DNA of 64,000 nucleotides from Agromyces sp. Soil535 (GTDB taxonomy: Bacteria > Actinomycetota > Actinomycetes > Actinomycetales > Microbacteriaceae), in assembly GCF_001428255.1 (NCBI RefSeq), contig NZ_LMRW01000001.1, positions 312,504 to 376,503 on the forward strand, read 5' to 3'. A program made the position numbers and the translations under genes. Shown one piece after another: positions 1 to 9,228 of the stretch. Each line of letters opens with the position of its first letter. Within the stretch, counting starts at the first letter, position 1. The notes beneath the pieces were generated by a model. It worked only from the letters and a program-made list of their open reading frames with translations, made no database searches and had not been told where the DNA came from.

Positions 1-179
1 AGGCCGGATGCCGCGGCGAGGCCGACGGCCGCCGCGACCTCTTGCACCGTGTGCGGTCGCACGACGACATCGGGTTCGCCGACGCCGGCGAAGACCGTGC
101 GGCCGGCGTCGTATTCGTTGGCGCCGGGCCCGTGGGCCCGGCCGGGAACTCGTTCGCTCAGATCAGAGAGGATCGACAT
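1..179 (-). CDS. FAD-binding oxidoreductase, N-terminal fragment (cut by window edge)
   Basis: The minus strand opens with an ATG at 177-179 and reads without a stop to the window edge. The 59 visible residues start MSILSDLSERVPGRAHGPGANEYDAG in two runs and continue through a stretch ending VVVRPHTVQEVAAAV. A short lead, a Y-D-x-x-R-x-V-F segment and then the V-x-R-P-x-x-x-x-E-V-x-x-x-V strand-helix is the usual beginning of a PCMH-type FAD domain (berberine bridge enzyme / glycolate oxidase-like flavoproteins). The substrate cannot be told from this fragment. Too short for the catalytic part, so family-level call only. Confidence 0.6.
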   Translation of the reverse strand, partial: MSILSDLSERVPGRAHGPGANEYDAGRTVFAGVGEPDVVVRPHTVQEVAAAVGLAAASG

Positions 180-292
180 TGCGCCAGTCTTGCAGCGGCC
201 TCCGACAAGGGGAACGGTGCTCGCTCAGCGCTGAATCGCTGCATTCGCATACGTCTCTCGAGACCGTCGAGCGGCTACCGGCCTCCGAGGCT

Positions 293-1495
293 TCACCACG
301 AGTTCGTCCGGGCACTCCGCTCGGCGAACGCGTCGAGCGCCTGCAGCACCTCGGGTGTCAGCCAGAGGCGGTTGCGCCGCTTCGAGGTAGCCGCCCGCAG
401 GACCCCACGCTCGACGAGCCGATCGATCCCGTTGTAGATGGCCTGAGACGAAGCACCGACCTGCTTGCGCAGCAGCTTCGAGTTGAGGACAGGATGTTGG
501 AGCGCAACCCTCGCGATCGCATGGGCCGCCGAGTCGGCGCGGACCCCGTGCAGTCTTTCCGCCCATTCCTCTCGGATCGACTCGATGTCCCCGACCAGGC
601 GGCGGCCGTTCTTGACGGCGAGGATGACGCCGTCGGCGAAGACCTCGATGATCGGAATGGCATTCCCGCGGCGGTATTCGCCGAGTGCGTCGAAGTACCG
701 AGCACGCTGAGCGAGGATGCCTGCCGAGATGGGAACGGTCACGGCGCGAGTGAGGCCGCTTCGCCTCATCGCGGCTTGCACCAGAGCCCGGCCGGTGCGG
801 CCGTTGCCGTCTGGGAATGGGTGGATCGTCTCGAACTGCGCGTGCGCGACGGCGATGCTTGCGAGCGCGGAACCCGACGGCTGCAGCGAGTACGCGATGA
901 AATCGTCGATCGCTGCCGGCACGCGCTCGTGGTGGGGAGGCACGAACGCGGCGCCGTGCGGGCTGTAGTTCGATCCGCCGATCCACACCTGCTGTTCGCG
1001 GTATCGGCCTGTGATGGCGGGTTCGAATCGGTGCAGGAGCTCGCGGTGCATCGCGATGATCGTCGCGTGGTCGAGCGAGTCCGCGGCTGCGATGGCGGCC
1101 TCCATCGCTCGCGCGTTGCTGACGATCAGCGGTGCGTTCCCCTCCTCGCGTTCGCCGAGCTCGGCCTCGGCGATCGCCCGAGCGGAGCTGGTGAGGTTCT
1201 CGATCTGCGAGCTCAAGGCGGACTCGCTTCGCAGCAGAATGGCGGCGAACGGCGTCGTGATGTGTCCGACATCACTGTCGAAGCGGATGATCTGCCCCTC
1301 GGCGAATGCCAAGGCTTCCGAGAGATCTCCATCGAGGCGCAGGTCGAGGCCTGCGATCTCGGCCGGGATCGACGCCTCGTACGGCGCGTCGATGCGGGCC
1401 CACACGGTGGCACCGACCTGATCACGCGAGAACCTGGGCGTCCAGGGGAGCGTCTCGTACGCGACTGCGGTACTTCTCGGGTGCGACTCCAGCAA
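293..1495 (-). CDS. Fic/DOC family AMP-transferase, class II, with C-terminal winged helix
   Basis: About 400 residues. The catalytic loop HPFPDGNGRTGR (about 223-234) is a complete Fic motif: the His base, the acidic metal ligand and the Arg pair are present, so it should transfer AMP from ATP to a hydroxyl on a target protein. An inhibitory motif SSQIEN near residue 94 fits [S/T]xxxE[G/N] lying N-terminal to the core, which defines class II self-inhibited Fic proteins. An N-terminal Fic_N-like region precedes it. Residues about 320-385 look like a winged helix (LRKQVGASSQAIYNGIDRL), as in many Fic proteins that may bind DNA or sense partners. The start chosen is TTG at 1495 with GAGGGAAGG just upstream; no ATG lies near the conserved N-terminus. 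The target is unknown. Confidence 0.85.
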   Translation of the reverse strand: MLESHPRSTAVAYETLPWTPRFSRDQVGATVWARIDAPYEASIPAEIAGLDLRLDGDLSEALAFAEGQIIRFDSDVGHITTPFAAILLRSESALSSQIENLTSSARAIAEAELGEREEGNAPLIVSNARAMEAAIAAADSLDHATIIAMHRELLHRFEPAITGRYREQQVWIGGSNYSPHGAAFVPPHHERVPAAIDDFIAYSLQPSGSALASIAVAHAQFETIHPFPDGNGRTGRALVQAAMRRSGLTRAVTVPISAGILAQRARYFDALGEYRRGNAIPIIEVFADGVILAVKNGRRLVGDIESIREEWAERLHGVRADSAAHAIARVALQHPVLNSKLLRKQVGASSQAIYNGIDRLVERGVLRAATSKRRNRLWLTPEVLQALDAFAERSARTNSW

Positions 1496-1512
1496 CCTTG
1501 AACACCTTCCCT

Positions 1513-1548
1513 CGTTATTCAAGCTTAGCTGACCAAGTGAGAATAACG
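1513..1548. promoter_or_regulatory. Perfect 8-bp inverted repeat upstream of fic
   Basis: CGTTATTC (1513-1520) and GAATAACG (1541-1548) are exact inverted repeats with 20 bp between them. The inner arm ends 18 bp before the fic start codon and adjoins its ribosome site. This AT-rich island stands out in the GC-rich flanks and probably holds the fic promoter and an operator. The fic winged helix or an unlinked factor could bind it; this is inference. Confidence 0.45.
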
Positions 1549-1611
1549 GCGCCCGTATCCGAGGATGGAGAAGGGGTCCACGATCCGCCGAGTGGCGGCA
1601 TCCGCTCGCTG

Positions 1612-3792
1612 CTACTCGCCCGTGGGGTGCGCCTTCGCCCGGTCGATCACCCACGCGTACGCGAACGCGCGCTCCCGCCACGCCGAGTAGCGCCCCGACA
1701 CCCCGCCGTGCCCGGCGGCCATCTCGGTCTTCAGCAGCGGGTCGGCGCCCGCATCCCGCAGGCGGGCAACCCACTTCGCGGGCTCGACGTAGAGCACGCG
1801 GGTGTCGTTCAGCGAGGTCACGGCGAGGATCGGCGGGTAGTGGTTCTCGTGCACATTCTCGTAGGGCGAGTACGACTTCATGTAGGCGTACACCTCCGCG
1901 TCGTCGAGCGGGTTGCCCCACTCGTCCCACTCGATCACGGTGAGCGGCAGCGACGGGTCGAGGATCGAGGTCAGCGGGTCGACGAACGGCACCTCGGCGA
2001 GGAACCCGGAGAAGTACCGCGGCGCGAGGTTGGCGACCGCGCCGACGAGCAGCCCGCCGGCGCTGCCGCCCTGCGCGACCAGCCGGTCGGGGGCGGTGAC
2101 ATCCTCGTCGATGAGGTGCCGGGCCACGGCCACGAAGTCCGTGAACGTGTTGCGCTTCTCGAGCCGCTTGCCGTGCTCGTACCAGAGCCGGCCCATCTCG
2201 CCGCCGCCGCGCACGTGGGCCACGGCGAAGATCATGCCGCGATCCAGCAGCGAGAGGCGCGGGATGCCGAACGCGGGGTCGATCGCGTGCTCGTAGGAGC
2301 CGTAGCCGTAGAGCAGGGTCGGCGCGGGCGTGCCGAGGTCGACGAGGTCGTGCCGGTACACGAGCGAGATCGGGATGCGCGTGCCGTCGTCGGCGATCGC
2401 CCACTCGCGGCGCTGCGCATATCGGGTGGCGTCGTAGTCGCCGAGCACCACCTGGCGCTTGCGCAGCTTGCGCTCGCCTGTCGCGACGACGACGTCGTAC
2501 ACGGTGGACGGCGTCACGAAGCTCGAGTACCCGATGCGCAGCATCGGCTGGTCCCATGCGGGATTGCCGCCGACGCCCACCGAGAACAGCGCCTCGTCGA
2601 ACGCGAGCTCGTGCAGGGTGTCGTCGGGCGTGCCAGCTTCCGTGGGCGCTGTCGCGGGCAGGCCTGACGGCGGCACCTTCGCGATCGCCACGCGGGGCAG
2701 GCCCTCCCTGCGGTACTCGACGGCCACGAAGTCGCGGAACGCGTCGACGCTCTCGATGCGCGTTGCGGGGTCGTGCGGCAGCAGCATCCGTCGCGGCCCC
2801 TGCGGGTCGGATGCCGCGACGCTCACGAGCTCGAAGTTCATCGCGCCGTCGTTGTGCACGACGAGCAGCCGGTCCCTGCCGCCGGCGACCACGTGCTCGA
2901 CGTCGTACTCGACGCCCTCCTTGCGCGGCCACACCACCGTGAACTCGTCGGCAGGCGCCTCGCCGTCGAGGAGCCACGTCTCGCTCGTGACGTTCGAGCC
3001 CGCCTCGATCATGAGGAACTTCCGGCTGCGAGTGACGCCGACGCCGAGCCAGAACCGCTCGTCGGGTTCGTGGAACACCGAGACGTCGTCGGATGCCGAG
3101 GTGCCTACCTCGTGCCGCCAGACCGTGTCGGGGCGCCACGACTCGTCGACCGTCGCATAGAAGAGGTAGCGCCCGCTCGGATCGAACACCGCGCCCGCGG
3201 CCGTGCCCTCGATGACGTCGTCGAACTCGCGTCCCGACCCGTCGATCGCGCGCAGGCGGATCGTGTATCGCTCGTCGCCCTCGACGTCGGTGGCGTAGAG
3301 CATCGTCGATCCGTCGGAGGTCACGTCGAAGCTGCCGAGCGCGTAGTACTCGCGGCCCTCGGCCTCGAGGTTGTCGTCGAGCAGCACCTGCTCGCCCGGG
3401 ATCGCCGCGGGCGCGGCATCCGTCACCTCGGATGCCTCGGGCAGCACGGGCGGCTCCCAGTCGTCGGGGCCCGCGATCGGGGCTCGGCAGTGGATGCCGT
3501 ACTGCTGGCCCTCGACCGTGCGCGTGTAGTACCACCAGTCGCCTTCGCGGCTCGGAACGCTGAGGTCGGTCTCCTTGGTGCGGGCCCGGATCTCCTCGAA
3601 CAGCTGCTCCTGCAGGATCGAGAGGTGCTCGGTCTTCGCCTTCGTGTAGGCGTTCTCCTCGTGCAGGTGTGCGATCACCGCGGGATCGTCCTTCGCGCGG
3701 AGCCACTCGTAGTCGTCGACATAGACGTCGCCGTGGTGCACGCGTTCGATCGGTCGCTTCTCGGTCGTGGGGGGAGTGAGCACGGTCTCCAC
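1612..3792 (-). CDS. ptrB: S9 family serine peptidase, oligopeptidase B type
   Basis: Cytoplasmic prolyl-oligopeptidase-fold enzyme that cuts short peptides, in oligopeptidase B after Lys/Arg. The N-terminal part (from RVHHGDVYVDDYEWLRAKDD) and propeller are typical of the family. The C-terminal hydrolase has the nucleophile elbow GGSAGG (Ser near 575), an Asp in SLNDTRVLY (near 661) and a His in AAGHGG (near 690). The length of about 726 residues is normal. The open frame extends 15 codons further to GTG 3837, but that start lacks a ribosome site; GTG 3792 has GAGGG upstream and fits family N-termini. It is divergent from the iron-boxed fusion gene, with about 175 bp between starts. Confidence 0.88.
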   Translation of the reverse strand: METVLTPPTTEKRPIERVHHGDVYVDDYEWLRAKDDPAVIAHLHEENAYTKAKTEHLSILQEQLFEEIRARTKETDLSVPSREGDWWYYTRTVEGQQYGIHCRAPIAGPDDWEPPVLPEASEVTDAAPAAIPGEQVLLDDNLEAEGREYYALGSFDVTSDGSTMLYATDVEGDERYTIRLRAIDGSGREFDDVIEGTAAGAVFDPSGRYLFYATVDESWRPDTVWRHEVGTSASDDVSVFHEPDERFWLGVGVTRSRKFLMIEAGSNVTSETWLLDGEAPADEFTVVWPRKEGVEYDVEHVVAGGRDRLLVVHNDGAMNFELVSVAASDPQGPRRMLLPHDPATRIESVDAFRDFVAVEYRREGLPRVAIAKVPPSGLPATAPTEAGTPDDTLHELAFDEALFSVGVGGNPAWDQPMLRIGYSSFVTPSTVYDVVVATGERKLRKRQVVLGDYDATRYAQRREWAIADDGTRIPISLVYRHDLVDLGTPAPTLLYGYGSYEHAIDPAFGIPRLSLLDRGMIFAVAHVRGGGEMGRLWYEHGKRLEKRNTFTDFVAVARHLIDEDVTAPDRLVAQGGSAGGLLVGAVANLAPRYFSGFLAEVPFVDPLTSILDPSLPLTVIEWDEWGNPLDDAEVYAYMKSYSPYENVHENHYPPILAVTSLNDTRVLYVEPAKWVARLRDAGADPLLKTEMAAGHGGVSGRYSAWRERAFAYAWVIDRAKAHPTGE

Positions 3793-3893
3793 GGTACGCC
3801 CTCGGGCGCTCGCCGACGCAGGCGTGCGTGACGCCACTGGCCGGTTACGCGGATGAAGCGGAGCCGGGCATCCGGTTCGCGTGCGAAGTGCAG

Positions 3894-3912
3894 TTAGGTT
3901 AGCCTTCTCTCA
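3894..3912 (+). promoter_or_regulatory. DtxR/IdeR-like iron box
   Basis: TTAGGTTAGCCTTCTCTCA keeps the left half of the actinobacterial DtxR consensus TTAGGTTAGSCTAACCTAA exactly and a degenerate right half. It lies 56 bp before the start of the adenylation/acyltransferase fusion. The same TTAGGTTAGCCTT core occurs before efeU (10414) and a close relative before fbpA (10290), so iron-dependent repression of this gene is likely. Confidence 0.65.
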
Positions 3913-3967
3913 CTTCCCCGACGACGCCTGCGTCGACGAACCCCCCCCGACATCCCGGAGGCGAAGC

Positions 3968-6607
3968 GTGCCCATCACCCGCTCGCTCGAGACGACCGCG
4001 CTGCGGCTGGCGCGCGGCGGCGCCTCCGAGACGGCGCTGCTCACCGGTGACGCGGCGCTCGACTACGGCGACCTGCGGGACCGCATCGACGCCCGCAGGA
4101 GCGAACTCGGGCCCACCCGCCGGCTGGTGATGATCGCCGGCGCGAACGAGGTCGAGCCGATCGTGACGTACCTCGCCGCGCTCGAGGGCGGACATCCGGT
4201 GCTCTTCGTCGACGGCGACCGCACCCGCGCCGGGGGCGCCGAGCACCGCGACGGCCTCGTCGAGCGGTTCGACCCCGACGTCGTCGCAGCCGACGACGGG
4301 GAGTGGGAGCTCGTCGAGCGCCGCGCCGGTACCCGGCACGAGCTGCACCCCGATCTCGCGCTGCTCGCGAGCACGTCGGGGTCGACGGGATCGCCGAAGC
4401 TCGTGCGGCTGAGCCGCGACAACCTGCAGAGCAACGCCGTCGCGATCGGCGACTACCTCAACCTCGGTGAGGGCGATCGCGCTGCGACGACGCTGCCGCT
4501 GCACTACTGCTACGGACTCTCGGTCGTGAACAGCCACCTCGTCGCCGGCGGCAGCCTGCTGCTGACCTCTCGCTCCGTCGTGGAGGAGCCGTTCTGGGAG
4601 GAGTTCGGGACGGCCGGAGCGACGTCGTTCGCCGGGGTCCCGTACACCTTCGACCTCCTCGAGGCGAGCGGCTTCGAGCGCCGGGCGATTCCGAGCCTGC
4701 GATACGTCACCCAGGCCGGTGGCCGCCTCCACCCCGATCGCGTGCGTCGCTTCGCCGCGCTCGGGCGGGAGCGGGGCTTCGAGTTCACCGTCATGTACGG
4801 GCAGACCGAGGCGACGGCACGCATGGCCTACCTGCCGCCACGGCTCGCCGAGACCGCGGCGGGGGCGATCGGCATCCCGATCCCGGGCGGCCGGTTCCGC
4901 ATCGACGGGCCGTCAGCCGAGGGCGTCGGCGAACTCGTGTACGACGGGCCGAACGTCATGATGGGCTATGCGACCGAGCCTGCCGACTTCGCATCCGGTC
5001 GCATCGTCGACGAGCTCCGCACCGGGGACCTCGCCCGTCGGCGCCCCGACGGGCTCTTCGAGATCGTCGGCCGTGCGAACCGGTTCGTGAAGGTGTTCGG
5101 GCTTCGCATCGACCTCGACCGCGTCGAGCGCCTGTTCGATGAGCACGACGTGCCGGTGCGCGCAGCGAGCGCCGACGAGCGCCTGCTGCTGTTCGTCACG
5201 GCCGACCGGCTCGTCGATCGCGCCCGCGAACGCGCGATGGAGATCACCCGCCTGCCCGCCCACGTCATACGGGTGCACGCCGTCGCCGAGTTCCCGCGCA
5301 CGGCCAGCGGCAAGCCCGACACGGCGGCGCTCGTGCGATACGCCGCCGAGCTCGAGGCCGCGCAGGCCGGCGTTTCGCGCGGCGACGGCGTCACGCCCGA
5401 GACGATCCGGGCCCTCTACGCCGAGCTGCTCGGTCGGCCCGACACCGAGGCCGACGACTCGTTCGCGGGTCTCGGCGGCGATTCGCTCAGCTACGTCGAG
5501 GTGTCGCTGCGGCTCGAGGAGCTGCTCGGAGCGCTGCCCCGCGAGTGGCCGTCGATGTCGGTGCGCGAGCTCGCCGAGCTGGGCGCACCCGCTACGCCCG
5601 CGGCATCCGAGCGGCCGGCCGTCGATGCCTCCGAGGCGGCATCCGACGAGGCCGCGCCGACCGTCGCGCCGGCCGTCCGCTCGCGCAGGTGGATGCCCCG
5701 CGTCGAGACTCCCGCGGTCCTGCGAGCCCTGGCGATCGTGCTCATCGTCGGCACGCACGCCAACCTCTTCGACCTCAAGGGCGGCGCCCACCTGCTGCTG
5801 GCGGTCGCCGGGTACAACCTGGCCCGCTTCCAGCTGGCGGATGTCGCGGGCCGCCACCGATCGCTCGGCATCCTGAAGAGCACCGCCCAGGTCGTCGTCC
5901 CTGCGGTGATCTGGATCGGCGCGGTGGCCCTCGTGACCGGGGGATACCGACCCGCGACGGTGCTGCTGGTCAACAACTTCGGCGGCGACGCTGCGTGGAG
6001 CGTGCACTGGCAATTCTGGTTCATCGAAGCCGTGACGTGGACGATGCTCGTGCTCGCCGCAGTGTTCGCGATCCCGCACGTCGACCGGCTCGAGCGCCGG
6101 TATCCGTTCGGCTTCGCCTTCGGCGTGCTCGGTGCGGCGCTCACTGCCCGGGTGGCGTTCCTCGGGGGCGTCGAGGCCCATGCGACCGAGCGCTACACGA
6201 CGCTCATGGTCGTGTGGTGCATCGCGCTCGGCTGGCTCGTCGCCCGCTCGGGCACGCTGCGCCAGCGCCTGGTGACCTCGGCCGTCGCGTGCGTCGCGGT
6301 GCCAGGCTTCTTCGGAACCCCGTCGCGCGAGGCGATCGTGCTCGTCGGCATCCTCGTGCTGCTCTGGTTCCCGACGCTGCCCGTGTTGCGACCGCTGGTG
6401 CCCGTCGTCGGCGTGCTCGCGGGCGCGTCGATGTTCATCTACCTGACCCACTGGCAGGTCTACCCGCCGCTCGAGGACCACGTGCCGTGGCTCGCCACCC
6501 TGCTCTCGCTCGCGGTCGGCGTCGCGGTGTGGAAGGCGTACACGTTCGTGGTCGCCCGCGCGGGGCGCGCGATCAGGCGCCGGGCGTCAGCGAGGGTGCA
6601 GACGTGA
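3968..6607 (+). CDS. Adenylation domain - carrier domain - membrane acyltransferase fusion protein
   Basis: About 879 residues in three parts. Residues about 1-450 form an AMP-forming acyl-activating enzyme with the P-loop STSGSTGSPK (near 135), YGQTEA (near 276), a TGDL motif and a C-terminal catalytic Lys in RTASGKPD. Residues about 470-560 form a phosphopantetheine carrier, with GLGGDSL giving the Ser attachment site near 505. After an Ala/Pro/Glu linker come about 300 hydrophobic residues with some ten membrane segments, beginning LRALAIVLIVGTHANLF. The early His, the GGAHLLLAVAGY segment and the topology resemble acyltransferase-3 (OafA-type) proteins. It should activate an acid, load it on the carrier and transfer it across or at the membrane; acid and acceptor are unknown. 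GTG 3968 has GGAGG six bases upstream. A DtxR-like box precedes it, and its 3' end overlaps fbpC by 35 bp. Confidence 0.78.
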   Translation: MPITRSLETTALRLARGGASETALLTGDAALDYGDLRDRIDARRSELGPTRRLVMIAGANEVEPIVTYLAALEGGHPVLFVDGDRTRAGGAEHRDGLVERFDPDVVAADDGEWELVERRAGTRHELHPDLALLASTSGSTGSPKLVRLSRDNLQSNAVAIGDYLNLGEGDRAATTLPLHYCYGLSVVNSHLVAGGSLLLTSRSVVEEPFWEEFGTAGATSFAGVPYTFDLLEASGFERRAIPSLRYVTQAGGRLHPDRVRRFAALGRERGFEFTVMYGQTEATARMAYLPPRLAETAAGAIGIPIPGGRFRIDGPSAEGVGELVYDGPNVMMGYATEPADFASGRIVDELRTGDLARRRPDGLFEIVGRANRFVKVFGLRIDLDRVERLFDEHDVPVRAASADERLLLFVTADRLVDRARERAMEITRLPAHVIRVHAVAEFPRTASGKPDTAALVRYAAELEAAQAGVSRGDGVTPETIRALYAELLGRPDTEADDSFAGLGGDSLSYVEVSLRLEELLGALPREWPSMSVRELAELGAPATPAASERPAVDASEAASDEAAPTVAPAVRSRRWMPRVETPAVLRALAIVLIVGTHANLFDLKGGAHLLLAVAGYNLARFQLADVAGRHRSLGILKSTAQVVVPAVIWIGAVALVTGGYRPATVLLVNNFGGDAAWSVHWQFWFIEAVTWTMLVLAAVFAIPHVDRLERRYPFGFAFGVLGAALTARVAFLGGVEAHATERYTTLMVVWCIALGWLVARSGTLRQRLVTSAVACVAVPGFFGTPSREAIVLVGILVLLWFPTLPVLRPLVPVVGVLAGASMFIYLTHWQVYPPLEDHVPWLATLLSLAVGVAVWKAYTFVVARAGRAIRRRASARVQT

Positions 6608-7661
6608 TCGGCGCGCTCGGCGCGTCCGCCGGATAGAGCACCGCGCCGCCGTCGACGCGCACGGTCACGTGGGACCCGGGCCGAAGTCCGGCGATCTCGT
6701 GATGGGGCAGCCGGAGCTCGATCCTCCGGGCCTCGACGCCGGCGAGGAGCACCACCTCGACCGCCGCGCCCATCGGGCGGAGCGTCTCCACAACGGCATT
6801 CGGCTCCACGGCGTCCGCGCCGACCTCGAGCTGGGCGGGGCGCACCATCGCGAGCGCGCTCGCAGACTCGCCACTGCGGTCATGGCGAACCGGGATCCGG
6901 CCGAGGGCGCATTCGGCGCAGCCCTCGCCCCGAGAGGCGGGCAGCAGCACGGCCGCGCCGAGGAACGCCGCGATGTCGGGAGTCTCGGGGTTGTCGAAGA
7001 CGGCGGACGGCACCCCGGCCTGGGCGAGGCGTCCGTCGACCATCACGCCGATCGCGTGGCCGAACGTCAGTGCCTCGTCCTGATCGTGCGTGACGAGCAC
7101 CGCGGTGGTGCCGCTGCGCTCGAGTGCATCGATCACCGCACGCCGGGTCTGTTCGCGGAGGCCGGTGTCGAGGGCGCTGAAGGGCTCGTCGAGCAGGATG
7201 ATGCCGGGACGTGGTGCCAGCGCCCGGGCGAGCGCCACCCGCTGCTGCTGGCCGCCCGACAGCTGGTGGGGGAAGCGTGCCGCCAGCACGGGGTCCAGGG
7301 ACGCGAGCTCCATCACCTCGCGCACTCGCGCGGCCCGGTCGCCCCGGCGCGGCAGGCCGAAGGCGATGTTGGCCGCGGTCGTGAGGTGCGGGAACAGCGC
7401 GCCGTCCTGCGCGACGTATCCGATGCCGCGTCGGTGCGCCGGCACCGACGAGCCCCGGGTCGAGAGCACCCGGTCGCCGAGCAGGATGCTCCCGTCATCC
7501 GGCTGCTCGAACCCGGCGATGAGGCGCAGCAACGTGCTCTTGCCGCTGCCGGATGCCCCGACGATGGCGGTGCGCGAGCCCTGTGGCACCTCGAGTGAGA
7601 TGTCGTCGAGCACCGGGGTGGAGCCGAACGCCTTCGAGACGCCCGAGACGGTGAGCTTCAT
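6573..7661 (-). CDS. fbpC: Ferric iron ABC transporter ATPase
   Basis: Energises ferric iron import with FbpB and FbpA. The 362-residue protein has Walker [10 protein letters not shown] (35-43), the signature LSGGQQQR (134-141), Walker B IILLDEP (154-160), a His switch in [10 protein letters not shown] and a C-terminal TOBE-like regulatory region, the normal build for FbpC/PotA-type subunits. Its ATG overlaps the fbpB stop by four bases (ATGA), so translation is coupled. The last 35 bp overlap the convergent fusion gene. Order on the minus strand is fbpA-fbpB-fbpC behind one iron box. Confidence 0.88.
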   Translation of the reverse strand: MKLTVSGVSKAFGSTPVLDDISLEVPQGSRTAIVGASGSGKSTLLRLIAGFEQPDDGSILLGDRVLSTRGSSVPAHRRGIGYVAQDGALFPHLTTAANIAFGLPRRGDRAARVREVMELASLDPVLAARFPHQLSGGQQQRVALARALAPRPGIILLDEPFSALDTGLREQTRRAVIDALERSGTTAVLVTHDQDEALTFGHAIGVMVDGRLAQAGVPSAVFDNPETPDIAAFLGAAVLLPASRGEGCAECALGRIPVRHDRSGESASALAMVRPAQLEVGADAVEPNAVVETLRPMGAAVEVVLLAGVEARRIELRLPHHEIAGLRPGSHVTVRVDGGAVLYPADAPSAPITSAPSLTPGA

Positions 7662-9139
7662 CGGGTTCGACCTCCCAGGGTCTGGGTGAACATGAGGACG
7701 ACCGCGGGGATCGAGAGCAGGATGAGCAGCAGGGCGTAGGGCGCCGCGCCCGTGTAGTCGATCGACGACGCGGCCGACCAGAATTGCGTGGCGAGCGTGC
7801 GCGTGCCGGTCGGTGCGAGCAGCAGCGTCGCGGTGAGCTCGTTCGCGGCGCCGAGGGCGACGAGGGCGCCGCCCGCGGCGATGGCCGGGGCGAGCAGCGG
7901 CGCGGTGACGCGCAGGCGGGCGGCGACCGGAGAGGAGCCGAGCGAACGGGCCGCCTCCTCGAGCGACTCGGGCACCTGCGCGATGCCCGCCCGTAGCGAC
8001 ACGAGGGCCCGTGGGAGGAAGATCACCACGTACGCCGCCATCACGGTGACGACCGTCTGGTAGAGCGGCGGCACGAGGCGAAGCGTCACCGTGACGAGCG
8101 CGAGCGCCACGATGATCGCGGGAAGGCTGCTCGCGACGTAGTACGGCGCCTCGAGCGCGCGGCTGGTGCGGCCGGGATAGCGCCCGGAGAGCCACGCGAC
8201 GGGGAAGGCGACGAGGAGGGCGCCGATGGCGCCGCCGATCGCGAGCAGCACGGTCTGCACGATCGCGGACGGCATCTCGGCGAACGCCGCGGCATCCGAG
8301 CCGGCGAGCCAGCGCAGGACGCTGGCCAGGGGCACGACCGTGGCGGCGATGCCGAGCGCAGCGAGCGCGGCGAGCGCGAGCGGCTTGGCCCGACCGAGTG
8401 CGATCGGCACCGGCGGATGCGGGCTGCCGCTGCCGACGCGGGCGTAGCGGCCCCGGCCGCGCGCGGCCGCCTCGATCACGAGGAGCACGAGGCACAGCGA
8501 CGCGAGGACCACCCCGAGCGCGGCAGCCGACGAGCCGGCGAACGTGGACTGGTAGGCGACCACGATCGCCGTGGTGAACGTGTCGAACCGGATGAATGCG
8601 AACGCGCCGTACTCGGCGAGCAGGTGCAGGGCGACCACGAGTCCGCCGCCGAGCACGGCGAGTCGGAGCTGCGGGAGGACGACCCGAGCGAAGACCGACC
8701 AGGAGCCGAGGCCGAGCGCACGCGCGGACTCCTCGAGCGCCGGGTCGAGCCCGCGGATCGTGGCGAGCGCCGGGAGGTACACGAGCGGGAAGTACGCGAG
8801 TGTCGCCACGAGCAGCCCCCCGCCGAGCCCGTGGATCGACGGGATCGCACTGGCCCACCCGTAGCTCGACACGAACGCCGGGATCGCGAGCGGCGTCACG
8901 AGCAGCACGGCGAAGAACCGGCGGCCGGGCAGGTCGGTGCGCTCGACGAGCCATGCGCCGCCGACGCCGAGCACGATCGTCGCCGGCACGCCGAGCACGA
9001 GGAGGAGCACGGTGTTGAGCAGCAGCTCGCCGACGCGCGGCCGGAAGATCAGCGGCTGCAGGGCGTCCCAGCCGATCTCGAACACGGTGGCGACGACGTA
9101 GCCGACCGGGATGAGCATGAAGACGGCGAGCACGGCCAC
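7658..9139 (-). CDS. fbpB: Ferric iron ABC transporter permease (fused two-domain)
   Basis: Membrane channel of the ferric importer. It carries two BPD-type permease halves in one chain, as in FbpB/SfuB/ThiP, with some twelve membrane segments and an EAA loop in each half ([12 protein letters not shown] near 136 and [16 protein letters not shown] near 390). The start is uncertain. GTG 9139 would begin almost inside the first membrane helix. The same frame runs open back to a CTG at 9232 that overlaps the fbpA stop and adds 31 residues ending in an Arg-rich stretch, a more natural cytoplasmic tail, but no ATG/GTG/TTG lies there. Coupled to fbpC by a 4-bp overlap. Confidence 0.85.
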   Translation of the reverse strand: MAVLAVFMLIPVGYVVATVFEIGWDALQPLIFRPRVGELLLNTVLLLVLGVPATIVLGVGGAWLVERTDLPGRRFFAVLLVTPLAIPAFVSSYGWASAIPSIHGLGGGLLVATLAYFPLVYLPALATIRGLDPALEESARALGLGSWSVFARVVLPQLRLAVLGGGLVVALHLLAEYGAFAFIRFDTFTTAIVVAYQSTFAGSSAAALGVVLASLCLVLLVIEAAARGRGRYARVGSGSPHPPVPIALGRAKPLALAALAALGIAATVVPLASVLRWLAGSDAAAFAEMPSAIVQTVLLAIGGAIGALLVAFPVAWLSGRYPGRTSRALEAPYYVASSLPAIIVALALVTVTLRLVPPLYQTVVTVMAAYVVIFLPRALVSLRAGIAQVPESLEEAARSLGSSPVAARLRVTAPLLAPAIAAGGALVALGAANELTATLLLAPTGTRTLATQFWSAASSIDYTGAAPYALLLILLSIPAVVLMFTQTLGGRTR

Positions 9140-9228
9140 GATGGCGACGAGCGCGACCGACGGTCGCCGGCCGGTCGCAGCAATCGTCCGGCCCGCTGCG
9201 CGGGTCGGGTTCGTGATCGCCGTCGGGG

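Noticed and set aside
1016-1032. GGGTTCGAATCGG looks like a tRNA T-loop
   Set aside because: It is inside the fic gene on the plus strand and no acceptor or anticodon stem surrounds it.
8-1501. Long plus-strand open frames over fic and others such as 14853-16940
   Set aside because: They are Arg/Asp/Glu-rich reading frames typical of the opposite strand of GC-rich genes, with no ribosome site or domain; real genes on the other strand have clear motifs.
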